Assembly (NCBI GenBank): GCA_039707465.1
Contig: CM077658.1
Location: 18,017,074-18,081,073, forward strand
DNA: 64,000 nucleotides
DNA from: Rhabdophis nuchalis
Taxonomy: Eukaryota; Chordata; Lepidosauria; Squamata; Natricidae
Reading direction: 5' to 3'
Program-made: the position numbers and the translations under genes
Shown: positions 42,421 to 53,640 of the stretch, in pieces
How the letters are laid out: the number at the start of each line of letters is the position of its first letter
How positions within the stretch are numbered: the stretch's first letter is position 1
The notes under the pieces: generated by a model
Told to the model about the DNA's origin: nothing
Database searches by the model: none
Seen by the model: the letters and a program-made list of their open reading frames with translations, nothing else

Positions 42421-42943
42421 TGTTTTCCTAAATGTAAATATCCCCTCATTTAATCACAGGAAAACTGGACTCACTTTTAATTTTAGCAAACAGGAGGAGA
42501 GGAAGTTTGGGAGGATAGAAGTGCGCCTCAACGGGCATTCTAACTTCTCGGTTCCTTGGGGAAATGGTTCCAACCCATTTAATCTCTGCAATATACACAT
42601 AATGGCAGCTTAACTTGCTTTCCCACTAGCTTCACTGGCTAAGCAGATGGAATCGCCCTGGAGAACATCATTTTGAGTTCTTGTGAATATTGCTCTTCAG
42701 CTTTCCTGAACCTGGTGCCATTTCTGGATGCGATGGACTGGTTACCGTCATGAATTTTAAAAAAAACAGTAGCTTTTAATTCTGGAAGCTGACTTCTACA
42801 CATCTGGAAGGCACCAGCTGTGCAGTAGAAGGCCTCAGAAACACCTCCCGATGCTATCTGATCTGACCCTCTCTAGTTGTAAGTTGTGTACTTTATGCTT
42901 TATGCTCACAGTGTCTAGGAATTATGGGAGCTGCAACCCCCAA
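42421..42943. other. Unassigned spacer
   Basis: No recognised element. Confidence 0.45.
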
Positions 42944-43025
42944 TGCAAGTAGTCCTCGACTTATGACCACAATTGAGCCCGGAATTTATTGTGCTAAGTG
43001 AGAAATTTGTGAAGTGACTTTTGCT

Positions 43026-43176
43026 CCGAGGTGGAATGCGCCCGGTTTGGCCCAGTTTGGGCAAACCGGTATTAGGGGAAGCGGGAGGCTCCACCCACCC
43101 ACCCAGATGTGCAGAAATGTCACGCGCGCACGAGCACGACCAAACTGGTAGTAAACCAGTTAGGAACCCACCACTG
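43026..43176. mobile_element. hAT-like element nested in the MITE
   Basis: CCGAGGTGGAATGC and GGAACCCACCACTG termini. CTTTTGCT and CTTTTGAC flanks (6 of 8) fit a decayed target duplication. Confidence 0.8.
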
Positions 43177-43204
43177 CTTTTGACCCATTTTATGACTCCT
43201 CTCA

Positions 43205-43437
43205 CAACAGAGCTGAGATGGCACAGTGGTTAGAATGCAGTATTGCAGGCTCATTCTGCCAACTGCAGTTCGATTCTCACTGGCTCATGGTTGACTCAGC
43301 CTTCCATCCTTCCGAGGTGGGTAAAACGAGGACCCAGATTGGGGGGTGGGGGGAAGGCAATGTGCTGATTCTATAAACCACAGAGAGGGCTGTAAAAGCA
43401 CTGTGAAGCAATATATAAGTCTAAGGGCTATTGCTAT
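43205..43437 (+). mobile_element. tRNA SINE with L2-like tail, nested in the MITE
   Basis: GAGATGGCACAGTGGTTAGA, CTCATGGTTGACTCAGCC, GGGTAAAACGAGGACCCAGA and ATATATAAGTCTAAGGGC. Full length. Confidence 0.87.
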
Positions 43438-43708
43438 TTCTGAAGTGAATCACTGCGGTTGTTAAGTTAGTAACCAGGTTGTTAAGTGAATCTGGCTTCC
43501 CCATTGGCTTTGCTTGTCAGAAGGTTGCAAATGGGACCCTGCAACCCTCATAAATATGAACTATATATGTCAAACATCTGAATGTAAATCCCGGGACCCT
43601 GGGGATGTTACAACGGTCGTAAGTGTGAACAATTGTCACTTTTTTCGTTGCCGTTGTAACTTTGAATGTTACACCAAATGAGCTGTTGTAAGCTGAGGAC
43701 TACCTGTA

Positions 43709-44240
43709 TCTCTGGGGCTTGCCAGATCATGCAATGCTATTTAGCTGCAGGTCTAGAAACCCACATAGGCACAACATCCCCTCCTACAAAGGTTTCCTTG
43801 CTGCCCTTTTGATTGGAGCTGTAACTCTGATTCCGAGCGTAGAGACGGACTAAGAGCGAATGCAAGATTCCATTTCTTTTTCTTTTCTTTCTGAAGGGGG
43901 AGGAAAAAAAATGAAACCATCTCTATTACCCAGATGTCAGTTTCTGTGATTTTGTACTAGGCTCGGGAACATTGCATTTTCTTTCCGTCGGGCTCCATAA
44001 ACGCATTCGCAATGACAAAATGGTCTTGCTACTGATTGGATTTACCCAAGAAGATTGCCGGCCGAGATAATGCCTCCCTGAACACCAAGGGGCTGCGCAT
44101 TCAGGATTCCCCATCACCCTGGCTGGCACTGCCACCTTTGGATCAAAAATGAAATTTGATTCTAGCTGCAGATAATGACTTCCCCACCAGACAGACATTT
44201 TAGAGCAAAGTTCATCAGCCAGAATGTGACAGAGACTCCT
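43709..44240. other. Unassigned spacer
   Basis: No recognised element. Confidence 0.45.
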
Positions 44241-44245
44241 TTCCT

Positions 44246-44655
44246 TAATTTGCCTCTTTGCTCTCTCTTTCTCTCCTTCTCTCACCCTCTGTCTCCTCTC
44301 TCTTTCTCTCCTTCTCTTTCCCTCCCTCTCTTTCTCTCCTTTTCTTACTCTCTCTTTCTCTCATCTCACCTTCTCTTTCTTTCTCTCTCTTTTCTTTTCC
44401 TTCCTCCCTCTCTTTCTCTCCTTCTCTCCCTCTCTTTCTCTCATCTCACCTTCTCTTTCTTTCTCTCTCTTTTCTTTCCCTTCCTCCCTCTCTTTCTCTC
44501 CTTCTCTCCCTCTCTTTCTCTCATCTCACCTTCTCTTTCTCTCTCTCTCTCTTCTTTCTTTCTTTCTCCCATCTCACCTTCTTTTTCTCTCTTTCCTTCC
44601 CTCCCTCTCTCTTTCTCTCCTTCTCTTTCTCTTCTCTGCCCCCTCTCTCTACCTA
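44246..44655. repeat. Polypyrimidine tandem repeat
   Basis: CT-rich, with TCTCATCTCACCTTCTC recurring at about 44359, 44439, 44519 and a variant at about 44568. The first spacings are about 80 bp, so the tract is a degenerate minisatellite rather than a simple microsatellite. Confidence 0.9.
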
Positions 44656-44721
44656 GCAGTCGACTTCAAGGAACAAATCCTTTCATTTTATAAAAGTCTG
44701 CAGATATTGCTCCGCTTACCT

Positions 44722-45100
44722 GTATGGTAAAACCTATATAGTAAGACCACACCTGGAATACTGCATTCAGTTTTGGTCACCACTTTACAAAAAAAGATGT
44801 TGAGACTTCGGAAAAAGTGCAGAGAAGACCACCCAAAAGGATTAAAGGCCTGGAGGCAAAAACATATGAAGAACAGTTGCAGGAATTGGGTTTGGCTAGT
44901 CTAGAGAAAAGGGGTGGTATGATAGCAGCCTTCCAGTATTTCCCAAAGCACCAGAAGCCAAGACAAGAAACAAGGGATGGAAATTCATCAAGGAGAGAAG
45001 CAACCTGGAATTAAGGAGGAACTTCCTAACAGTGAGGACAATTAATCGGTGGAAGAGAAGTTGCCTACAGAGGTTGTAAATGCTCCAACAAACCATGTGA
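44722..45100 (+). mobile_element. CR1 LINE 3' fragment
   Basis: TATAGTAAGACCACACCTGG, AGTTTTGGTCACCACTTTAC and GAGAAGCAACCTGGAATTAA. Internal deletions and frameshifts. The 3' UTR is missing. Confidence 0.85.
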
Positions 45101-45730
45101 TCCTGTCCATCATTAAAACCATCTTTCCAAGCAGCCTCCTTGTTTCCAGTGTCTTTCTCCCTGCTGGAACTCAGCTCAGATGGACATTTCTTCCAACAAG
45201 ATGAAAGCTAGAAAAATCCAGCTGTTAAAGGTGGGACTTTGCGAATGTGTTTTTTCCCCAAGCTGACCCTTTTTGTCAAACCACAGTGGCTGTGAGGAAG
45301 ACAGTTTCCAGAGGATCACCAGCATCTCTGGGAAGAATAATTCAGCTGGAGGGATTGAATTAATGGATGGAGAGAGAGGGGGGGGTCTGTTTTTATAGGC
45401 TGGTGCCTGTGGGGTGAGAAAGGATCTCCCTTAATGTGCTTATCTAAGGAGGCTTTTTTTTAAAAACCCGGATACCATCTTGAATGGCTCGCCATTTGCA
45501 ATATATAATAAGCATACATGAACTGCGGTTAAGACAGATTCTGATGAATTTGCAAAATGGATGCCTTCCAGGGAGATTAAGGGAGAGGTTTATCTCTCTT
45601 ATCATCCAGGCTGTCGGTGTTTCCCTATGATGTCTTTCTTTTTGTTCCTAGGCTGCTTTGGGGAGCTGAAAAATGTTTGCAAGAAAGGGAGGAGGAGGAG
45701 GAAAAAGAGATGCACCCAAACCATTTATTC
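45101..45730. other. Unassigned spacer
   Basis: No recognised element. Confidence 0.45.
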
Positions 45731-45731
45731 T

Positions 45732-45734
<3 letters not shown>

Positions 45735-45820
<86 letters not shown>
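45735..45820. repeat. (GA)n microsatellite
   Basis: About 43 perfect GA units. Confidence 0.98.
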
Positions 45821-45822
<2 letters not shown>

Positions 45823-46365
45823 TGTTTTGCTCAGAGCAAACTGTCCAATTAATTAGCTAAATTGTGAGTGCGTTTCGGAGAAGACGCAGAGATGACAAAA
45901 CACAGTTCCAGAGTTTTGCTCCTGGGGAGTTCGAGAAAAGGCTGTTTAAAAAAAGAAAAGAAAAAAACATTTCCCAATTCTCCAAAGTTCTTAAGAGCCT
46001 TGTGTTGAAAAGCTCGGCTGGGATGTTTCTCTCCCAGGGTACCCGAACCGCAGTTAATCTGCCATCAAAATAACAGAAAGAATATGGAAAGGATTCTCCA
46101 GTGTACTGTCAGCTCTTTGGAAATGCAAAGAACGCCAGCTGCTGCAAAATGACACATTATACACACACCCCAATCCCCCTCCTTAGCATTTACATTTCAA
46201 GGCCTTTAGAACTTAAAGGTTACTCTAGTTCTTCCAGAGGTTGATGCCGCCTTGGTGGGTTCGAGCTCCCACTACAAATATTTGCAGCCCAGTGGTAAGA
46301 CAATGGGGGAGTGTGGATTTGGTATACCAACAGGATGCTTGACTAGGGGATAGGTAGGGGGTTTA
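45821..46365. other. Unassigned spacer
   Basis: No recognised element. Confidence 0.45.
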
Positions 46366-46905
46366 AGATCACACCTTCCACACCTGGAGTACTACCGCCA
46401 GTTTTGGTCACCACCTTACAAAAAAGATGTCGAGACTTTGGAAAAAGTTCAGAGAAGAGCAACTAAGATTAAAGGACTGGAGACTCAGAGGGTGGTGAAA
46501 TTCAAATTTCTTTACTACCGGTTCTGTGGGCATGGCTTGGTGGGCATGGCAGGGAAAGGGTGCTGCAAAATCTCCATTCTCGCCCCACTCTGCATTTGCT
46601 GATTCTCTGAACTATTCAAAATTTCCGCTACCGGTTCTCCAGAACCTGCTGAATTTCTCCCCTAGACTAAGACATAGGTTGTGGAAGCAATGGGTGGAAA
46701 TAGTCCATGGGAGAAGCAACCTAGAACTAAGGAGAAACGTCCTAACAGTGAGGACAATTAACCAGTGGAACACCTTCTTACCAGAAGTTGTGGGTGCTCC
46801 ATCACTGGAGGTTTTCAAGAAGCGACTGGGCAGCTGCTTGTCTGGAAGGGAGTAGGGTTTCTTACCTGGATTGAGTTGGACTAGAAGCCTCCAAGGTCCC
46901 TTCCA
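46366..46905 (+). mobile_element. CR1 LINE 3' end split by a hAT-like element
   Basis: AGTTTTGGTCACCACCTTAC and AAAGTTCAGAGAAGAGCAAC before, GGGAGAAGCAACCTAGAACT and AGTTGGACTAGAAGCCTCC after. The insert is at about 46486-46665. Confidence 0.88.
46486..46665 (+). mobile_element. Short hAT-like element (3262 family, unexpanded)
   Basis: CAGAGGGTGGTGAAATTC, GGCATGGCTTGGTGGGCATG, one single copy of the unit GGGTGCTGCAAAATCTCC, and CGGTTCTCCAGAACCTGCTG. It shows the ancestral single-unit state of the 40-bp minisatellite. Confidence 0.82.
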
Positions 46906-47549
46906 GGTCTATTCTGATTGATTGGTTGGTTGATTTTGATTGACAGCCGGATTCTAAGCCAACAAACGGGCATCTTTCACCCCATATGAAGGTTCCTGAA
47001 CCTATGCAACTGGTAACAGGAGCATAAATAGTGGTGCCAAATTCACTCCTCCCAGAGGTGATGGTGATGATGATGATGTGTTTTCTGGGGAAACGACATC
47101 CTGTTGCGGTGGCATTTCCCCTTTTTTTCCCTGCAGAGAAAAACCTTGTTCCTGCTGCTTTCCTAAGGCATGACTGCATGTAAGGTGCCAGTCACGTTTG
47201 CATCGTGAAGGAGAAATTAACCCATAGCGGGATTGCTAACATTATTCCGGCACCGTCTAGACAGCCAAGCAATCTCTGCTCAGCGGGGTGTGAGAGATGG
47301 TGCGGAGGCAGGAAAAGGAATAGAAGAGGCAGAGACACAAACAACCGAGAGACAGCAGGTGAGTCTCACAAATGAGACTGCTTAGCCCAACTGGAGAGAC
47401 ATTGGAAAAGAAACGCTACAGATCATTCAAAGAGAGTCCCCCATGTTGAACCCGCTAACAATGTTGGCAAACTTCCAGCCAGGCAAAGGAGGAAGAATCA
47501 AGTAAGAAGTTAACCTCGAGTCGTTGCACAGCCGCAAGAGACCTAGGAC
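46906..47549. other. Unassigned spacer
   Basis: Short TGATGATGATGATG run near 47060. Nothing else recognised. Confidence 0.45.
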
Positions 47550-47743
47550 CAGGGGTGGGCTTCAAAAATATTAGTAAGGGGTTCTCTGCCTGGTTGCTGA
47601 GTGGGCGTGGCATGGTGGGCGTGGCCTAGTCTGCGTCCTTCACCACAGTGGGGAGCGGGCCATTTTTGCCCTCTCCGGGCTCCGGAGGCTTTCCTTGAGT
47701 CTCTGGGAGGGCAAAAACAGCCTCCCCAGAATCCAGAGGTGCT
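47550..47743 (+). mobile_element. hAT-like element, right end missing
   Basis: CAGGGGTGGGCTTC start, then GTGGGCGTGGCATGGTGGGC. It stops where L2 sequence begins. Confidence 0.6.
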
Positions 47744-47747
47744 ATGG

Positions 47748-48250
47748 AAGTTTAACTTTAACTTTATTCGCATTTATATACCACCCTATCTCCCTTGTGG
47801 GACTCAGGGCGGTGCACAGGCAATAATAAAATGCTATAAACAATAAATACAATAAAATATCTTAAAAATAAATTAAACTAAGAGACCTGTGCTAAAATTA
47901 CACTAAAAACCCCTGCTAAAACCAAAATTAAAAACTATGTAAAAACTATGCCAGGCCGGCCGCATAGAATAAGTGTGTTTTCAATGCCCGGCGGAAGAGG
48001 TGCAGGTCCATGATTGTGCGCAGGTCAGGGGGTAGGTCATTCCAGAGGGCGGGGGCTGCCACAGAGAAGGCTCTCCCCCTGGGAGTCGCCAGCCAGCATT
48101 GTCCGGCAGACGGCACCCTGAGGAGGGTCACCCTGTGGGAGCGGACAGGTCGGTGGGAGGTATGTGGTAGGAGGCGGTCCCACAAGGAGTTGCTCCGTGT
48201 ACCACTCTTGAAGAGGGTGCTGACCTTCCTGGTTTTTCCTGCTCTCCACT
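47748..48250 (-). mobile_element. L2 LINE 3' end with open C-terminal frame
   Basis: The minus frame 48185-47946 encodes RGRAFSVAAPALWNDLPPDL then [15 protein letters not shown], the conserved L2 C-terminus, without stops. The 3' UTR (GTGGGACTCAGGGCGGTGCA) follows. It looks relatively young. Confidence 0.92.
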
Positions 48251-48252
48251 GA

Positions 48253-48785
48253 CATTTGGTTTGCTTAGTTGCAAATCCCTTGGAAGAAAAAAATGGGGTC
48301 TTGCCTGCTATTCAGAAAACAACAAGCAAACACATTGCATTTCTACACAACTGGCAATGGGAAAATGCACCAACAGCTGAATTGCATTGAGGTTAGGAAG
48401 CTTCCTTTTCCAATATCCAATTTTTATTTCAAGTTTCCAAACCGTGAGCTCTGTTGCAGGGGTGTTTAAGAGACAGTGTGGAGAGTAGTTTTCAACTGTG
48501 ATGGGCAGCGTATTGCAATGAATAATGAAAATGAAACAGAGTAAGCAGCCAGCCAGCCAGCCATCCTTTCTGCATATTATGTAGTCCCTTTCAGAGTAAA
48601 TATTATGCAACACTTGGGAGGAAAAGAAAGGAGTTAGGGAAGGAAATAAAAAGGAGACGAGGGGAGGAGGAAAGGAGATCCCTCCCCCCTTGCAAAGGTC
48701 ACCTACTTTGCAATGCAAAGCTTGGGAAATCTGACATGCAAAGTTCAGAATGAATCCTTCTCGCATCATCCTAATTGCGTGGATC
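48253..48785. other. Unassigned spacer
   Basis: Short AGCC run near 48547. Nothing else recognised. Confidence 0.45.
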
Positions 48786-48790
48786 ACAAA

Positions 48791-48830
48791 ATGGGGGGGG
48801 GGCGGGGGGGGGCAGGGGGGCGGGGGGGAG
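48791..48830 (+). repeat. G-run, strong G-quadruplex candidate
   Basis: From 48792, five G-runs of 6 to 10 bases separated by C, CA or C within 40 bases. It meets the usual G4 pattern many times over. Confidence 0.9.
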
Positions 48831-48835
48831 TGATC

Positions 48836-49136
48836 CTCACCCCAATGGATCCTTTCAGGCCATTCTGGAAGCCCTTTCTATATTATGTCATCTGGCTGGC
48901 TCCTTTCCCCATTTCAATTATAAAACATGGTTTACCGAGGTTTCAGCTGTCGAAAGCCAGGCTTGCGAGCTGATGGAGGAATAATTGCATTTTTATCACT
49001 GGAAATGTTTGAGCTGATTTCAGCTGTCAGTGTTTTCCCCGCCCGCTTGATGCCTTGGAAATACGAAGCGGGCTGCATGTCATACCTTCAAATGAAGCTT
49101 TGCAAGCCGATGGCCACCTTTTCCCTCAAAACACAT
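48836..49136. other. Unassigned spacer
   Basis: No recognised element. Confidence 0.4.
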
Positions 49137-49400
49137 TTCCCGGTGTCCCAAAGGTGCTTTTGTTCTGGAGGCAACTGGACTTTCTTGTTTTTTCTTTGAA
49201 GACATTTTGCTTCTCATCCAAGAAGCTTCTTCAGCTCTGACTGGATGTTGGGGAATGGAAGGACTGATATTCCTTGAAGACAGCTGGCCATTTGCATCCT
49301 TTTGGAGGGTCCTTGAAGCTCTTGGAGGTTTATCTGTGTCCTCAGGGTCACCGGAGTGGCGCTCCTGGTTCCTGTAGCCTGCAATTTTTCTCTGGAAATC
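49137..49400 (-). mobile_element. Interspersed repeat with hammerhead-like core (family A)
   Basis: Reverse copy of the 19425 sequence (GGTTTATCTGTGTCCTCAGG, TCCAAGAAGCTTCTTCAGC). The core at 49201-49234 has CTGAAGA, a perfect 6-bp stem GCTTCT/AGAAGC and GTC, but AAAA in place of GAAA. Confidence 0.55.
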
Positions 49401-49410
49401 CATTCCTACT

Positions 49411-49724
49411 CCCACTCTAGAGGGTGGGGCTCATCTCCATGTCAAAGCCGAAGAGCCAGCACTCTCCGAAGACGTCTCCGTGGTCATGTGGCCAGCATGA
49501 CGAAATGCCAAAGGCGCACAGAATGCTGCTACCTTCCCACCAAAGATGGTTCCTATTTTTCTACTTGCATTTCTTACGTGCTTTCGAACTGCTAGGTTGG
49601 CAGAAGCTGGGACAAGTCACAGGAGCTCACTCCGTTACGCAGCGCTAGGGATTCGAACCGCCAAACTGCCGATCTTTCTGATTGACAAACTCAGTGTCTT
49701 AGCCACTGAGCAACGGTGTCCCTT
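49411..49724 (-). mobile_element. Sauria SINE
   Basis: Reverse complement; GGGCTCATCTCCATGTC, GGTCATGTGGCCAGCATGAC and GGATTCGAACCGCC. Only the last tail bases are lost. It abuts the family A repeat. Confidence 0.9.
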
Positions 49725-49747
49725 AGATGCCTATAAGTCATTGCTTT

Positions 49748-49822
49748 TTATCCAAACAGAGGCAGTTTTGTCTAGTGATTAGGGCACCATGCCAGAAACC
49801 CAGAGGCAAGTTGGGTTAATTC
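49748..49822 (+). mobile_element. MIR-like SINE head fragment
   Basis: GCAGTTTTGTCTAGTGATTA and GGGCACCATGCCAGAAACCC. Confidence 0.5.
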
Positions 49823-49825
49823 CCA

Positions 49826-50560
49826 GGAATACAACATCCAAGTATTTTGCTGAAGACAAGGCATTTCAAAAGCCAAAGCCCTCTCCATCTTGAGTTTGCC
49901 TTTTCCTCTCCCACCTTTTTTTTCTCCTTTTGGTTTGAGAATATTTTTGTCACCCTCCAATTAATTTGTCCCCCGCTGCCATGAAAAAAATGGACCTGTC
50001 AGTTTCAAAGATATGATCTTTGGTCGAGCAGTAACTGTTGGGATTAATTTTTCATGTTACTCCTTTGATGACATTCCAACCTCACCTTAAAAGATTACGC
50101 TTGTCATTTCCCTTTCTGGGTTTTTTATTTTTATTTTTTATGATAAACGTTTACTCCAAACTACGTTTGACAAACTTGAAAGCGTTCTCGGATGACTCTT
50201 TCTAAGAGCGGCCATATGGAAATATCATTTGAAAAATCCCGCAGATCTTGTTTAGTTTTATGCCGCATCGGATTACATGTCAGAGTCGTTCCCGCGCCAT
50301 CTGCAAGATTTCTTGGAACGGGTTTTCCCTCTGACAGCCACTATCAAGTGAAGCATCCTTTGCATCAACTTATCAGAATTGGTATGCTTGTTACAAATAC
50401 TCCGCGACTTAATTCATCTCATTGTTTTTAATCTACCATGAAGATTCTGGATACTTACTGTACCGAGTCCAGAAGGTAGTAGCAGACTCAGATGACATCC
50501 AAACACACATATGTGCAATCAGATTGGAAAAGATGTATATGTTATCCCAAAATGCATTTC
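49826..50560. other. Repeat-poor sequence, possible conserved noncoding element
   Basis: 50090-50370 has no recognised repeat and balanced base composition unlike the flanking AT-rich DNA. No coding frame I can name. Confidence 0.3.
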
Positions 50561-50561
50561 C

Positions 50562-50703
50562 TCCACTTCCTCCTCCTCCATTTCCTCTTCCTCTTCCATT
50601 TCCTCCTCCTCTTCCTCCTCCATTTCATCCTCATCTTCCATTTCTTCCCCCTACACTTCCTCCTCTTCCTCCTCTTCCTCCACTTCCTCCTCCTCCTCCT
50701 CCT
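50562..50703. repeat. (TCC/TTCC)n imperfect repeat
   Basis: CCTCCTCCTCCATTTCCTCT-type units with CATTTCC interruptions every 24-33 bases. Confidence 0.93.
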
Positions 50704-51164
50704 GATTAGCAAATGCTGTGCAGTCTTTTTGCCAAGATCTGTTGGGAACCAATTAGCGCATGGCATTTGGAATTGCCTGGTAACTTTGGAATAAACCTGC
50801 TCTTCCACATAATGTGTGGATGAAATGTCATGCTCTCACAGTGGAGAAAAAAAGGAGAATTAATGAATTGTAAATTAGCCAAAAAAAACCCCACACACAA
50901 CCCAACAAAACCCATCAACCAAGGGCAACGTACAGAAAAAGAGTTGCCCTGACTCTTCATAAAATGAACGAATTAATTTAACGGAGATGTTCCACCACCA
51001 CGAAGGACTTAAGTTCAATCTGTGTGGCAGGGCACATCCATGCTTGAGGGACATTGCAGTCAGATGCTCATGGAGGAAAGGTTTTACCTACAAATAGGAG
51101 CTTCTTGATTTCTTTGGACTCGGATCTGACTTAGATGAGACAAGACCTCATGCATGGCCTTAGG
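50704..51164. other. Unassigned spacer
   Basis: No recognised element. Confidence 0.45.
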
Positions 51165-51500
51165 CAGAGGCGGTATTCAGCCGGTTCGGACTGGTTCGCC
51201 CCAACTGGTAGTTGAAATCACGGGTGGCCTGCTCCCCACAAGCTCTGACTCTATGCCATCCTATTTAGGCACGTTTTCAAGCCATGTGCATGTGTGCAAG
51301 CTGTGTGCGCGATCAAAGCGCATGCGCAGAAGGCCGAGGGTGCACACTCACATTTGCAAACTGGTAGGGAAAGTAAGTGCCCACTCGCCCATTTTTGGCT
51401 TCCAGGTTGGTGCAGGAGGCCTTCCAGGTGCAAAAATGCAATGTGAGCTCCCCCTGCACTTGCACCCTGCCCGCTGCGCATGCATGCATCCCCTGCATGA
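51165..51500 (+). mobile_element. Probable hAT-like element, right end unclear
   Basis: CAGAGGCGGTATTCAGCCGG start and GTTCGCCCCAACTGGTAG resemble hAT-like starts at 38282 and 43026. The GC-rich interior has many TGCATG/GCGCATGCGC motifs. Confidence 0.5.
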
Positions 51501-51504
51501 GCCC

Positions 51505-52055
51505 TGTCAATCAATCAATCAATAATAATTTAATTTGTAAACCGCTCCCTCTCCCCACAGGGACTCGCCCCGTGCATGCACAGCAGAGACCCAAGAACCA
51601 GCTGCACATGCATGGTGGAGCTGGGGCGCCTACAAAGTGGGCTCTGCATGCCACCTGTGACATGTATGCCATAGGCTCACCATCCTGGCCCTATAGCAAC
51701 AAACAATCCATCCCCCAAACTATGCCCCTGACATTGCAAGGATGGCATTGGCTCCTTACACGAAGTAGCTATCGACTCTGCAGAAGTGCCGGCATCTTTA
51801 GAATACCCTCCATCCTAAACTTGCAAGCCATGATTAGGTTTGAGCCACTGTGCTTTGTTAACCTATTTAAGGTTTAGCTTGTAATCCCAAGGCAGCCTTT
51901 GGATAAGCTTAGCCCTCGGTTCGGCATCTGGTTAGAATGCCAATTACTTAAGAGGGAGAATTAGTGCATTATGTATCGTAAATGTTTCCTATCCTGTATT
52001 CCAGGGACCATTATCGTTCCAAAAGCATGCTGCAGGGACTATCTACTGCAGTGCC
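51505..52055. other. Unassigned spacer
   Basis: Begins with an AATC run and TTTAATTTGTAAACCGC, perhaps an L2-tail remnant. Nothing else recognised. Confidence 0.4.
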
Positions 52056-52061
52056 TTTATC

Positions 52062-52062
52062 T

Positions 52063-52095
<33 letters not shown>
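52062..52095. repeat. (GT)n microsatellite
   Basis: About 16 GT units. Confidence 0.95.
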
Positions 52096-52098
<3 letters not shown>

Positions 52099-52210
52099 TG
52101 TCCTTGCTCCAAATCTTGCAAGAATTCAAGCATGAAAAATCAACCAATTGAACATGAGATTTTAGTTGTTTTTATCGATTTGATTTCTTTTTGAGTCCGA
52201 TAGACAAAAA

Positions 52211-52278
52211 TTCCCTCTCCCTCTCCCTCTCCCTCTCCCTCTCCCTCTCCCTCTCCCTCCCTCCCTCCCTCCCTCCCT

Positions 52279-52330
<52 letters not shown>
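52211..52330. repeat. (CCCTCT)n, (CCCT)n, (CT)n compound repeat
   Basis: Three adjacent pure arrays with 6-, 4- and 2-base units, in that order, all pyrimidine. Confidence 0.97.
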
Positions 52331-52333
<3 letters not shown>

Positions 52334-52589
52334 ATTTGTACCATGGTGCCTGCAGGGGCAGATTGTTAGCTCCTGGCTTACAAGGACCCAACTTCTTAGG
52401 TTTTAGCCGCACGTGTGTCCATGGAGAACCTTGCTGTAGAAAAGACAATTTTGGGAGTATGCAGTCAGCAGGTGTACTGAAAGGACAAACTAGCTTTGCT
52501 CCAAGAAAATAAATATCAATCGTTGGGTTTCCATTCCTGAAGAAGAAGGATTGGACAACTCCCAAAGTTGCTTTATTCAAGAGGCCCCT

Positions 52590-52660
52590 GGATTTTCAGG
52601 TTTTTCTCTGAAGACGTTTTGTTTCTCATCCAAGAGGCTTCTTCAGTTCTGTTGGGACAA
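52590..52660 (-). mobile_element. Family A repeat fragment with hammerhead-like core
   Basis: ATCCAAGAGGCTTCTTCAG and CTGAAGACGTTTTG. The core lies at 52613-52646. Confidence 0.5.
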
Positions 52661-52862
52661 CTCGTTCTCCCAAATGAAATCAAACCATTCAGATAACACC
52701 TCTGCTTCTCAGAATGTACTTCTTCTAGATGCAGTGATGATAGGAATGAACAACGGTAAGGTTCTTGATATTCTCATAGCACCATCAGCACCAAATATAA
52801 CCAGCATTGTGTTTTTAACTAAACGTTCCCTTTATTAGGAGTGCCAGCATTCCCAACAAAAA

Positions 52863-52863
52863 G

Positions 52864-52908
<45 letters not shown>

Positions 52909-53090
52909 GCAGGCTAATGAAATCTTTAAGTGCCTGTGGAAAGCAAAGCTCGCTTCCCTTCCGCCTGAAATGGCTCCAACACACTAGGAGTTTCTCTCTC
53001 TCTCTCTCCCTCCTACTCGTAACAGAAGTTCTCAAAGGTATGCTCGCTCTTTTCTCAGCAGCGGAGACACACACACACACACACACACAT
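52863..53090. repeat. Cluster of (TC)n and (CA)n microsatellites
   Basis: (TC)n/(CA)n at 52863-52909, (TC)n at 52992-53008 and (CA)n at 53069-53090. Confidence 0.93.
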
Positions 53091-53094
53091 ATTC

Positions 53095-53640
53095 CAAAGG
53101 CACGCCCGACTCTCAATGTTGCAGATTCCAAGAAAGGATTCCGATAGGATTCCGAAGTTCAGGACTTCCAGTGGCTGACCGATAGGGAGACAAATAATTT
53201 GTCTGTCACACCTATTCATCTCTGCCCCCTGCCTTTTATCCCCAAAGCTAGGGTGGGGCTTTGCTAATAGTGGTGGCTCTTTCATCCCAAGGACCGGCCC
53301 ATAGAGTCCCACTGCTCTCCTCTCCTCTGCCTTTTGCACATTTGTGTGTCAGGCAATGGACCCAGCTGTTCCTCCTCTGTCACCTCTGGACATAGGGACT
53401 GTTGACTCTCCATCGGGGAGGCTAACGGATGCCCAGGATCCACCTCTGTCTCCCTCTCTCTCTCTCTCTGCCAGCCCCATTCCCCCTTCCCCCTTGGAGT
53501 CCCCAGGTTGCCTTGATGGTGGCCCTGACTCCTACACCCCCTCCTCCTCCGATTCAGCGGCTGGAGGGGCTGGCGGCTGACAGGCCACAACAACAGTGTT
53601 GTACAAACCATCATTAATCTCTAAATCAAGTGATCCTGTG
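53095..53640. other. Unassigned GC-richer stretch
   Basis: The plus frame 53344-53580 is Ser/Pro-rich (SPSLSLSASPIPPSPLESPG) and compositional. CTGACAGGCCACAACAACAG at its end resembles an LTR terminus, so an LTR remnant is possible. Confidence 0.3.

Larger units (their letters stand above)
42944..43708. mobile_element. MITE with two later insertions
   Basis: Left end AAGTAGTCCTCGACTTATGA and right end GTAAGCTGAGGACTACCTGT are inverted repeats. Removing 43026-43176 and about 43205-43437 leaves a unit collinear with 23890-24265. Confidence 0.85.

Noticed and set aside
44175..44693. Ser/Phe-rich frame that looks membrane-like
   Set aside because: Polypyrimidine tract; hydrophobicity is compositional.
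53344..53580. 78-residue Ser/Pro-rich frame as a gene
   Set aside because: Compositional, overlaps a (TC)n run, and its end resembles an LTR terminus.
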